DNA from: Candidatus Melainabacteria bacterium
GTDB lineage: Bacteria > Cyanobacteriota > Vampirovibrionia > Gastranaerophilales > Gastranaerophilaceae
Length of the DNA: 64,000 bases
Reading direction: 5' to 3'
Assembly (NCBI GenBank): GCA_003258725.1
Contig: QHMG01000004.1
Location: 310,001-374,000 of the forward strand
In this document: one piece after another, positions 32,889 through 40,875 of the stretch
Position numbering within the stretch: position 1 is the stretch's first letter
Layout of the letters: every line of letters begins with the position of its first letter
Notes under the pieces: model-generated
What the model saw: only the letters and a program-made list of their open reading frames with translations
The model's database searches: none
What the model was told of the DNA's origin: nothing
Made by a program: the position numbers and the translations under genes

Positions 32889-33665
32889 ATGGATAAAGTG
32901 AGTATAAAAAGATTTTTTGCATTCACACTTGCTGAAACTCTAATTGTAATGGGTATTATTGGTGTAGTTGCAGCGTTGACAATTCCAAACCTTAATTCTT
33001 CAACTGCAGACAAAGAAAAAGTTGCAAAATTAAAAAAAGTATATTCAAACCTTGAAGACGCAGTTGGTAGATCAGAAGCTGTTTATGGACCTATGTCAGA
33101 TTGGGGAATGGGGAGTCCAAATGGTAATGACGACGCAACAAAAGTTGCAGAACGTTTGGGCGATTTTTTAAAAGTGTCAAAAACTTGTGGTTTAACTGCT
33201 AATTCAGCATGTTTGTCAACAAGTTTGAAAGATTTAAGTGGAAATACTAGTGTTTTGACATATCGAGATATAGACCCAGCATCCGGCAATTCGAATTTTA
33301 CATATAAGTATATCTTAGCCGATGGCACTGGTCTAGGCATAAAAGCTGCGAGTGGTAAAATAGCTCTTACAGTTGATTTAGACGGTCCAAATAAAGGTGC
33401 TTCTACACTCGGCAAGGATATTTTTACTTTCTTTATATCTGAGGATGGTGTTCTGGGAGATGGTAGAAGCTGGACCTTGCTAACAGATCCTACTGTAAAT
33501 GGTCTAACCAGTGTTGCCGATTTGACTTCAAATTTTAAAACGGGTACATATCTTGCAACTTGGGTAATTCAAAACGACAACATGGATTATCTAAAAGCGA
33601 CAGAAGGCAAATGTAAAAACAACACAAGCCGAGTGCTTAGTTGGACAAATACTTCTTGCAAATAG
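32889..33665 (+). CDS. Type IV pilin-like protein, paralogue D
   Basis: This 258-residue protein starts at ATG 32889 (MDKVSIKRFFA, then FTLAETLIVMGIIGVVAAL), with AAAGGAG 6 nt upstream. It is very similar to paralogue C in the first 70 residues (STADKEKVAKLKKVYSNL, GRSEAVYGPMSDW) and at the end (WVIQNDNMDYLKATEGKCKNN...WTNTSCK). The middle has diverged. The loop VDLDGPNKGASTLGKDIFTF is present. Ala at -1 and Glu at +5 as in A-C. It is monocistronic, ending at a bidirectional hairpin. Confidence 0.88.
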   Translation: MDKVSIKRFFAFTLAETLIVMGIIGVVAALTIPNLNSSTADKEKVAKLKKVYSNLEDAVGRSEAVYGPMSDWGMGSPNGNDDATKVAERLGDFLKVSKTCGLTANSACLSTSLKDLSGNTSVLTYRDIDPASGNSNFTYKYILADGTGLGIKAASGKIALTVDLDGPNKGASTLGKDIFTFFISEDGVLGDGRSWTLLTDPTVNGLTSVADLTSNFKTGTYLATWVIQNDNMDYLKATEGKCKNNTSRVLSWTNTSCK

Positions 33666-33689
33666 TTTATAATTTTAATAATATAAATA

Positions 33690-33718
33690 AAAAAGGTAAA
33701 ATTAAGCTTTTACCTTTT
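33690..33718. terminator. Bidirectional terminator between pilin D and ubiE
   Basis: AAAAAGGTAAAA pairs with TTTTACCTTTTT around TTAAGC, with A and T runs on both sides. Confidence 0.7.
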
Positions 33719-34371
33719 TATTTTTTGCAAATTTGGCAACCAGCACCACCAAAAAGCATTGTATGTTTTTCTTTTAATTGTAAATTATGGCGCTCAAACA
33801 GTTCAATCAATATTTTCTCGTTAAAAAATATTTTCTTTGATTTTATCAAATATTCATAAGGCAAATTATCTTTATAAAATATTTTTACTAAAGGTGGTAT
33901 TATAATGTCAAAAATAAAGTCGCCCAAGATGTTCTTTTTACCAAAATCTAAATGCATAAAAAGTCCGTTAGGTTTAAGAACTCTGTAAATTTCATCTAGT
34001 GCTTTGTCGTAATTTTCAATGTTTCTAAGCCCAAAACTAATAGTAACGATGTCAAAAGAGTTATCTTTAAAGGGTAAATTTGTGCAATCACCTTCAATAA
34101 AATTTACCCATGGATATTTTTTTTGTGCAATTTCTAACATTTTTTTTGAAAAATCTAGACCAGTAACCTCACACGATTTGTCGATAAATCCTGCAATATC
34201 GCCTGTTCCCGTACATAGGTCGAGAACTTTTGCGCCATGAGCGTTTAAAAAATTTACAGCTTGCTTTTTTATTCTCACATGTTGCCCAAAAGACATTAAA
34301 TTGTTGTTAAAGTCATAAACTCTGGCAATCTTGTTAAACATTTCTTTTATTTTTTGAGGGTTTTTGTCCAT
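33718..34371 (-). CDS. menG: UbiE/MenG-type C-methyltransferase
   Basis: This 217-residue SAM methyltransferase matches UbiE/MenG: MFNKIARVYDFNNNLMSFG at the start, SAM motif VLDLCTGTGDIAG (about 50), GDCTNLPFKDNSFDIVTISFGLRNIENYDKAL (about 93-125) and VLKPNGLFMHLDFGK. The family methylates the quinone ring in menaquinone or ubiquinone synthesis. No other quinone gene is in the window. There is no ribosome binding site; TATGTT ends 6 nt before the ATG, so this may be another leaderless start. It is convergent with pilin D. Confidence 0.87.
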   Translation of the reverse strand: MDKNPQKIKEMFNKIARVYDFNNNLMSFGQHVRIKKQAVNFLNAHGAKVLDLCTGTGDIAGFIDKSCEVTGLDFSKKMLEIAQKKYPWVNFIEGDCTNLPFKDNSFDIVTISFGLRNIENYDKALDEIYRVLKPNGLFMHLDFGKKNILGDFIFDIIIPPLVKIFYKDNLPYEYLIKSKKIFFNEKILIELFERHNLQLKEKHTMLFGGAGCQICKK

Positions 34372-34570
34372 AAATAAAACATAACCGATTGATTAAGTTT
34401 TGTAAACCCACATGTGGAAATTTCATAACAAATCATTAAGAAATAGCTACATCAAATATATGATTTTAAATTTTGCCTGTAATACAAAAAGATTAAATTT
34501 AAAAAAAATACTAAAAATAAATAAAAGAAAGACGAATAAGAGAGAAGAATAAATAAAAGCGAGGTGTATT

Positions 34571-34906
34571 ATGAACGGATTTAATTCTGTAAATTTCAAT
34601 TCACAAATTCCATCAATGCGTACCTATGATACAGGCATGAGATTTGGTAGAATTTCAAACATTGAAGACAATCCTGTCGGAAAACAAAGTTTTCAAGACG
34701 TAATGTCAAATATGGTTTCAAACGTAAATGAACAGATGAATAAACCTGATGACCTGTTAGCAAAAGCGGCGAGCGGTGATCAAGGCGTTGATGTTCACGA
34801 TGTAATGATTGCGATGTCACAAGCTGAGGTAACATTGACAGTTGCAACAAACGCAGTTTCAAAAGTCATTCAAGCGTATGATAAAATTACACAAATTCAA
34901 GTATAG
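34571..34906 (+). CDS. fliE: Flagellar hook-basal body protein FliE
   Basis: This 111-residue protein has FliE length and ending. The C-terminal half DVHDVMIAMSQAEVTLTVATNAVSKVIQAYDKITQIQV matches the family, in which FliE joins the MS ring to the rod. The N-terminal 40 residues are disordered and unusual. GAGG precedes the ATG. It is the first gene of a flagellar operon. No sigma-28 site was found in the 200 bp upstream; a perfect palindrome CCACATGTGG lies at 34408-34417. Confidence 0.9.
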   Translation: MNGFNSVNFNSQIPSMRTYDTGMRFGRISNIEDNPVGKQSFQDVMSNMVSNVNEQMNKPDDLLAKAASGDQGVDVHDVMIAMSQAEVTLTVATNAVSKVIQAYDKITQIQV

Positions 34907-34981
34907 AATGATAATGCGTAGTAATAATATTAATTAAATAATAAACGAATAAAAAATCTTTAAAGACTGAGCAGGGGAAAT

Positions 34982-36658
34982 ATGGACTTAAAGAAAATTT
35001 TAGAAAACAAACCTTTATTATATGGAATTATCGCAGCGGTAGTAGTAATACTAGCGCTGGGTATCATGTCTGCAATTATGATTGCCGGCAATAAAGCAAA
35101 TTCAAACGAAGCTAAAATGGTTAGCGAAAAACCGATCCAAGAAGATATGGTTCTGTTAACTACTGACAACATTGGTAAAGCTATTGAAATACAAGCCTTG
35201 TTGGCAAAAATTGGTATCACCGCTTCAAGAAGTTTGGACGGTACAAAATCTTCAATTGTATTGAGAAAAGGTACTTATAACCAAAGTCAACGTGATGCTG
35301 CTTTATTGGAAATTGTTAAAAGCGGTTTGATGGATCAAAATGTTGGTTTGGAAATTTTTGATAAAGGTGATTTCACTTCAACAAAAGATGATAAAAGAAT
35401 TCGTTTAGCAAGAGCTATTAACGGTGAATTAGCAAGATTAATCCGTAAAATGGACGGTATTGATAATGCATCAGTATTCATCTCAATTCCAGAACAAACA
35501 ATGTTCTCATCAATGCAAAAACCTGTTACAGCAACAGTTCAGTTAACAACAAAACTTTCTGGTGAAAAATTACCACCATTAAAAATAAAAGCAATCACTA
35601 ACTTGTTATTAGGCAGTGTTGCAGGTTTAACAGCAGATAATATCTCAATCACAGATACTAGCGGAAACGTATATTCAAGCATTATTGGTGCTGAAGATGA
35701 AATGCTTCAAAAGGTTGAAGAAAATGATAAATACATGCAACAAAAAGTTAACGCCCAATTAGACAGATTAATTGGTAAAGGTAATTTTATTGCAACTGTA
35801 AGTACATCATTAAAACAATCTCCTGTTGAAAAATCAAGTATTATCTATGATCCAAATCAAAAAGCGTCAGTATCAGAACAAACTTTCGTTGAAGGTTTAG
35901 GTGACGAAACATCAGATAATAGCAGGGGCTCAGGCAGAGCAAATGCCGTAAGTGTATACTTGCCAAACGGTTTAGTAACTCCAGGTTCTGCAAACCAAGC
36001 ATCTGCTTCTTCTCAAAACAGAAACTACTCAAGACGAGCAAGAGAAACTCAATATGGTGTTTCAAAAACTCAAATTAATGAATACATGAAACCTGGTGTA
36101 ATTGAAGAAATTTCTATTGCAGTAACTTTAGAAAAGAACTCATTACCAGCTGACACAACTCTTGAAGAATTAAAAGAATTAATCGCAAGAGCTGCAAGTC
36201 CAAAGGTTAAACCTGAAAACGTAACAATTGCTTTATCAGAAACAATTGAACCATACTTAGCAACAGACAGACCAGAAAACTTACCTAAGAAGGACGAATC
36301 TGGTAACCCTTGGTGGTTGATTTTAGCAATGGTTGGCGTATGCTTAACAGGCGGTTACGCAGTTGTATCAAGCAAATTGAAGGCAAGTCAAATTGCTCAC
36401 CAACAAGAAATGCAACAATTGAGAAATATTGCAAGTGAACAAGATGCACAATTACGTGATATGAATATGAAGGCAGCTGAATTGATTGAACGTCAATCAC
36501 AATTGCAACAAGGTTTGATTGAACAACAACAAAGAGAAATGGTGCCACAAATTCCACCACAAGTGATTGACGAAGCTCTTGCTGCAATTCGCTCAGATGT
36601 TGATTCATTAGACCCTAATGAAACAGGTGAAAAAATTAGAAGCTGGATTGAGTCTTAA
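34982..36658 (+). CDS. fliF: Flagellar MS-ring protein FliF
   Basis: This 558-residue protein has an N-terminal membrane helix (about 13-35), the YscJ/FliF ring-building domain (DNIGKAIEIQALLAKIGI, RIRLARAINGELARLIRKMDGIDNASVFISIPE), the second ring domain with the QQKVNAQLDRLIGKGNF segment, and a C-terminal membrane helix (WWLILAMVGVCLTGGYAVV, about 440). A Gln-rich cytoplasmic tail of about 95 residues follows, longer than usual, and presumably docks the rotor protein. GCAGGGG precedes the ATG. The MS ring is the scaffold for the rotor and export gate. Confidence 0.93.
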   Translation: MDLKKILENKPLLYGIIAAVVVILALGIMSAIMIAGNKANSNEAKMVSEKPIQEDMVLLTTDNIGKAIEIQALLAKIGITASRSLDGTKSSIVLRKGTYNQSQRDAALLEIVKSGLMDQNVGLEIFDKGDFTSTKDDKRIRLARAINGELARLIRKMDGIDNASVFISIPEQTMFSSMQKPVTATVQLTTKLSGEKLPPLKIKAITNLLLGSVAGLTADNISITDTSGNVYSSIIGAEDEMLQKVEENDKYMQQKVNAQLDRLIGKGNFIATVSTSLKQSPVEKSSIIYDPNQKASVSEQTFVEGLGDETSDNSRGSGRANAVSVYLPNGLVTPGSANQASASSQNRNYSRRARETQYGVSKTQINEYMKPGVIEEISIAVTLEKNSLPADTTLEELKELIARAASPKVKPENVTIALSETIEPYLATDRPENLPKKDESGNPWWLILAMVGVCLTGGYAVVSSKLKASQIAHQQEMQQLRNIASEQDAQLRDMNMKAAELIERQSQLQQGLIEQQQREMVPQIPPQVIDEALAAIRSDVDSLDPNETGEKIRSWIES

Positions 36659-36708
36659 TATTTATAACCACAAAACTAAAAAAATAATGAAATGGATTTC
36701 AAAATAAA

Positions 36709-37719
36709 ATGCCAATAGAAGGATTTGATTACAAACAATTTGCAACGGATTTATCTACACAAGCAGTAGAGCTTGTGCCAAAGGATTTTGACGAATTTCA
36801 ACGAGAGTATGTTGTAAAAACTTTGGTAAACTTTGCAAGTTTGGCAGGTGAAGCAATTTCAAACGATGCTGAGGCCGGATTTAACGCTGAACAGGCAATT
36901 TTGCTTACTCAAATCATTGCAGAATGGTCATTTCACAAGTCAGTCGATTTGATTCGTTCTGGTATTCAACCTGAATATTGGGACGGGGTAATGCAAAAGA
37001 TTGCGTTTACAATCTTTGATATTGGTAAGCAGTCAATAAAGCAAAATTTGCCACAAGACCAAATATTAGAACTTATTGAGCACCATGTAATACAAGCATA
37101 TCAAGCAGCGTTAGATGAATTACAACAACGTGGTATTATTGACGAAGAATTAAAAGAACAAGCTGAAAAGCAAAATAACTTGAACCAATTAATGGAGGAA
37201 GTTGAAGCGCAGCAAGAGGCAGAACGTGAGGCTCAAGCGCAACAGGAAGCGCAACAAGCTCAACAAGCTCAAGGTGGAGCTCCTGCTACACAAGTTCAAA
37301 TGCCAGCTGGAGACAAAAAAGCTTTCAAATTAGCTTCTTTGGCATTGTTATTAAGAACTTTATCTCAAGACAAAGTTTCTTCTATTTTGAACAAATTTAA
37401 CCCACAAGATGCTCAACTTGTAATTCAATATATGCAAATGCCAGACTTGAACCAAAGGGTTGACGCAAATACTGCAATTCAATGCTTAAAAGAAATTAAA
37501 ACGAGCTTGCCAAGTAAAAATTCGACAAGCCCAAGCCAACTTGTATATAGAATTAGAAATGCTTTGAAAAATTCAACTAGAGAAAAAGTTGAAGTAATGA
37601 TAAGAAACGAAAGATTGAATGTGAAAAAGTTTGTAACAAGCGCTCTACAAGGCGAATTGTACGAACTTCCACCAAAAGTTTCAAATATTATTGCCCAACA
37701 TATTGAATGTAGTGTATAA
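36709..37719 (+). CDS. Divergent FliG-like protein in the flagellar operon
   Basis: At 336 residues it has FliG length and sits in the fliG position between fliF and fliH, but the match is partial. Residues about 203-270 (KKAFKLASLALLLRTLSQDKVSSILNKFNPQDAQLVIQYMQ) resemble the FliG N/M helical repeats. A Gln/Ala/Glu-rich linker (about 160-190) separates this from an N-terminal helical domain with no recognised match. The EHPQ motif and the charged torque helix of standard FliG are not recognisable. Either the rotor is highly modified or a normal FliG is encoded elsewhere. Ribosome binding site is weak. Confidence 0.5.
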   Translation: MPIEGFDYKQFATDLSTQAVELVPKDFDEFQREYVVKTLVNFASLAGEAISNDAEAGFNAEQAILLTQIIAEWSFHKSVDLIRSGIQPEYWDGVMQKIAFTIFDIGKQSIKQNLPQDQILELIEHHVIQAYQAALDELQQRGIIDEELKEQAEKQNNLNQLMEEVEAQQEAEREAQAQQEAQQAQQAQGGAPATQVQMPAGDKKAFKLASLALLLRTLSQDKVSSILNKFNPQDAQLVIQYMQMPDLNQRVDANTAIQCLKEIKTSLPSKNSTSPSQLVYRIRNALKNSTREKVEVMIRNERLNVKKFVTSALQGELYELPPKVSNIIAQHIECSV

Positions 37720-37730
37720 TATAATCAATC

Positions 37731-38459
37731 ATGATTATAAAAAAGCAAAATAAATCAACTGGGCAAAGTGCGCAACAGGTTGTACAGCCTCAACCGACAA
37801 TGCCTCAATCTCAGGCGGTAGTTCAACCTCAACCCGCACCAGAGGTTGAAGCTCCTATTGATTTGTTTGATTTAGACAACATTGATTTTTCACAAAGACA
37901 AGAGCGACGTCGTGGGGATAGACGTCGTGGATATCGTCGTATTGACGATAGAAATCTTATTTCAAGGGCGCAAGAAGAAGCAGACAGCATAAAAGAAACA
38001 GCTGCAAAAGAGGGTTATAGAGCTGGAATTGAACAGGCGGAAAGCGACATTATAGCTTTGCGTAGTAAAATTGCAGATTTTATTAGCTCAAAACAAGAAG
38101 TTTTTGAATTTATTGCGCCTGATATTTTAGAAATAAGTGTTGATATTGCAAGAAAAATCATTAAAAAAGAAGTTGAGCAAGACCCTCAGGTAATCTTGAA
38201 CTCAATTGTTGATGTAATGCGAACCTTATCAAAGGAAGAACCTCGTATTACGGTAAAACTAAATCCTTTGCAAGTTGATTTGGTTAAAACGGAATTACCT
38301 GAATACATTTCTTCAATGGGCATAGACGCAAAGATTACGGTTATAGGCGATGATTCAATTGAAGAAGGCGGATGTATCTTGAACACAAACAACGGGATTG
38401 TAGATGCGTCAATAGATACACAACTAGAAATTATTAAAGAAGCATTGAAAGGTATGTAA
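37731..38459 (+). CDS. fliH: Flagellar assembly protein FliH
   Basis: This 242-residue protein has the FliH layout. A Gln/Pro-rich N-terminus and Arg-rich patch (RRGDRRRGYRRIDDR) are followed by a coiled coil (about 85-125) and the C-terminal HrpE/YscL/FliH domain: APDILEISVDIARKIIKKEV, ITVKLNPLQVDLVK, VIGDDSIEEGGCILNTNNGIVDASIDTQLEIIKEAL. FliH regulates the FliI export ATPase, but fliI does not follow here; flhA does, overlapping by one base (TAATG). Confidence 0.88.
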   Translation: MIIKKQNKSTGQSAQQVVQPQPTMPQSQAVVQPQPAPEVEAPIDLFDLDNIDFSQRQERRRGDRRRGYRRIDDRNLISRAQEEADSIKETAAKEGYRAGIEQAESDIIALRSKIADFISSKQEVFEFIAPDILEISVDIARKIIKKEVEQDPQVILNSIVDVMRTLSKEEPRITVKLNPLQVDLVKTELPEYISSMGIDAKITVIGDDSIEEGGCILNTNNGIVDASIDTQLEIIKEALKGM

Positions 38460-40561
38460 TGGCAGCACCACAAGGTGGAGGACAACCTATAAGTGAATTT
38501 GCGTTAGCAGGGTTTGTATTGACCCTGATACTTATTTTGCTTATGGAAATGCCAAATTGGGTTATTAACTTTTCAATTAGTATGAATATTACGCTAGGGG
38601 TTGTTTTGATGATGATAGCCCTGTACGTTCAGAAACCTCTTGAATTGGCGGCATTTCCGTCAATCATTCTTCTTGGCACAATGTTCCGTTTGATTTTGTC
38701 AATTGCATCAACTCGTTTGATTTTGGCAAAAGGTGATGCCGGTGAAGTTGTATCAGCATTCGGACACTTCGTAACAGGTGGTAACATGGTTGTAGGGGTT
38801 GTAATCTTCTTAATCATTACAATTGTACAGTTCATGGTAATCACAAAGGGTGCTGAACGTATCGCTGAAGTATCTGCCAGATTTGCCTTAGATGCGATGC
38901 CAGGTAAACAAATGACAATCGACGCCGACTTTAATGCTGGGTTGATATCTCCAGAAGAAGCGGTTAAAAAACGTGAAGACTTACAACGAGAATCAAGTTT
39001 GTTTGGTTCTATGGACGGTTCTATGAAGTTCGTAAAAGGGGATACCATTGCGGGCTTGATTATTACAATCATCAACATTGTTGGTGGTTTGTGCGTAGGT
39101 TGTTTGATGAACCAAATGCCACCAGCTGATGCTGTTGCAAAATATACGATTTTAACAATTGGTGATGGTTTGTCATCACAATTACCATCTTTATTGATGT
39201 CAATTGCAGCCGGTATTTTTATGACACGTGCTTCTGGTGCAAACTCTTTGGGTTCTGATTTGGTAGTTCAAATCACAAGCAAACCTAATCCTCTATTCTT
39301 AGCCGCAGGTTTCTTAATTTTGATTGCTTTGTCAAGTCCAGTAACAGGTTTGCCTTGGTTGCCATTCATCTTGTTTGCAGGCGGTTTGATTGTTGCTGGT
39401 TTGTCTGTGCTTGTTAATGCTGACGTTCAATCTCAATTAGGGCAATTGGAAAGTGTACGTCAAAACATGCAAGACCTTGTAAACCCTAACAGAATGTATG
39501 AAAGATTGGGTGTTGACGTATTAAGTTTGCAAGTTGGTGCAGGCTTGCTTGTGATTGCAGACCCTGACCAAGAAGGTCAATTGCTTGCAAAGATTGCCGC
39601 TTTAAGACAACGTGTAACTGATGAATTAGGTTATATCTTGCCGAATATCAGAATTATGGACTCATCAGCCTTAGAAGCTAATGAATATTTGATTGCAATT
39701 CGTGGTAATACAGTTGCAACAGGTTTTGTATATCCTGGAAAATACATGGTAATCGCAGATCAATGGGATTCTGTAAGAACAGAAGTTCCAGATGATGCAA
39801 TTGTAGGTGTTGACCCAACATACCAAACTCAGGCATATTGGGTTTCTGAAGAAGATGCAAAATCTACAAAAGCAATTACAGCAGTTGATGCAACCGATGT
39901 TGTAATTACTCACTTGCAAGAAATCACAAGAAAACACGTTGATGATATTATGACAAAAACTGATGTGTTAAAATTAATGGAATTGGTTCGTTCTCAAGAC
40001 CCTACTCTTGTAAACGACTTAGTTCCAACAATAATTTCAACAAGTGACTTGAGAAAAATCTTTGTAAACTTGATTAGAGAAAAAGTTTCAATCAAGGATA
40101 TTATTTTCATATTTGAACGTCTATGTGACTATGCGAGATTTTCAAAAGAACCAGATATTTTATCTGAACGTCTGAGAGCCGCACTAGGGCGTCAAATCTG
40201 TTTGGGAAATGTTCAAGAGGACAAGGTGCTTTATGCCTTGACACTTTCTCCGGAATGGGAAAAAGTTCTTGACGATAGCTGTCAAAGAACAGAACTTGGT
40301 ACTATGTTCTTGTTAAATCCAATGCAAGTGCAAGAGCTTATTGAAACAACAGCTGCAACTTTGATGAATGCTCATCAAAATATTGGTAAACAACCTGTAA
40401 TCTTGTGTTCTCCAAGAATAAGATTGCCTCTATTCCAATTGCTAGAGCGTCATATTCCAACGATTGTTGTAATTTCTTATTCTGAATTGATTACAGATAT
40501 TAAGGTAGAAGCTGTTGATACAATTGGCGAAAGCTATATGCAACAAGAGCAACAAATGTAG
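38459..40561 (+). CDS. flhA: Flagellar export gate protein FlhA
   Basis: This 700-residue protein matches the FHIPEP family: about eight membrane helices in the first 320 residues. The conserved loop has FVVITKGAERIAEVSARFALDAMPGKQMTIDADFNAGLI and EAVKKREDLQRESSLFGSMDGSMKFVKGDTIAG. The cytoplasmic domain contains ERLGVDVLSLQVGAGLL, then a chaperone/substrate docking region. FlhA forms the nonameric ring of the export gate and transmits proton-motive force. It is translationally coupled to fliH and followed 10 bp later by yidD. Confidence 0.96.
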   Translation: MAAPQGGGQPISEFALAGFVLTLILILLMEMPNWVINFSISMNITLGVVLMMIALYVQKPLELAAFPSIILLGTMFRLILSIASTRLILAKGDAGEVVSAFGHFVTGGNMVVGVVIFLIITIVQFMVITKGAERIAEVSARFALDAMPGKQMTIDADFNAGLISPEEAVKKREDLQRESSLFGSMDGSMKFVKGDTIAGLIITIINIVGGLCVGCLMNQMPPADAVAKYTILTIGDGLSSQLPSLLMSIAAGIFMTRASGANSLGSDLVVQITSKPNPLFLAAGFLILIALSSPVTGLPWLPFILFAGGLIVAGLSVLVNADVQSQLGQLESVRQNMQDLVNPNRMYERLGVDVLSLQVGAGLLVIADPDQEGQLLAKIAALRQRVTDELGYILPNIRIMDSSALEANEYLIAIRGNTVATGFVYPGKYMVIADQWDSVRTEVPDDAIVGVDPTYQTQAYWVSEEDAKSTKAITAVDATDVVITHLQEITRKHVDDIMTKTDVLKLMELVRSQDPTLVNDLVPTIISTSDLRKIFVNLIREKVSIKDIIFIFERLCDYARFSKEPDILSERLRAALGRQICLGNVQEDKVLYALTLSPEWEKVLDDSCQRTELGTMFLLNPMQVQELIETTAATLMNAHQNIGKQPVILCSPRIRLPLFQLLERHIPTIVVISYSELITDIKVEAVDTIGESYMQQEQQM

Positions 40562-40571
40562 TTGACAAATT

Positions 40572-40781
40572 ATGATTAAAAAGTTTTTGTTATTTTTAAT
40601 TAAAGTATATCAAAGTATTTCTAAATACACTCCGCCTGTTTGCAGATTTACTCCGACTTGCTCTGAATATATGCGCCAAGCTATTGTAAAATACGGCGTT
40701 TTAAAAGGTGTTTGGTTGGGTGTAAAAAGAATTTGTAAATGTCACCCCTTCCACCCAGGGGGCTATGATCCGTTACCGTAG
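40572..40781 (+). CDS. yidD: Membrane protein insertion efficiency factor YidD
   Basis: This 69-residue protein carries the family signature: IKVYQSISKYTPPVCRFTPTCSEYMRQAIVKYG, then KRICKCHPFHPGGYDPLP, including the Cys and HPFHPGGYDP. It assists YidC-dependent membrane insertion. It normally sits between rnpA and yidC, but here follows flhA by 10 bp, while rpmH-rnpA lie 16 kb away without it. Co-transcription with the flagellar operon is likely. Confidence 0.93.
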   Translation: MIKKFLLFLIKVYQSISKYTPPVCRFTPTCSEYMRQAIVKYGVLKGVWLGVKRICKCHPFHPGGYDPLP

Positions 40782-40836
40782 CGCAGGTGTAGATGTATAG
40801 ATGGTTCAATTTTAGATTTTTAAATGATATTTCATC

Positions 40837-40866
40837 TTGCCCAATAAAACCTAGATATGTTATACT
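40837..40866 (+). promoter_or_regulatory. Promoter before the membrane protein gene
   Basis: TTGCCC (40837-40842), 18 bp, TATACT (40861-40866). It ends only 9 nt before the ATG at 40876, so the leader would be 2-4 nt long. Confidence 0.45.
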
Positions 40867-40875
40867 TATCCCATT

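Noticed and set aside
34408..34417. CCACATGTGG palindrome upstream of fliE as an operator
   Set aside because: A single 10-bp palindrome without a partner site or a clear promoter is too weak to call as a feature.
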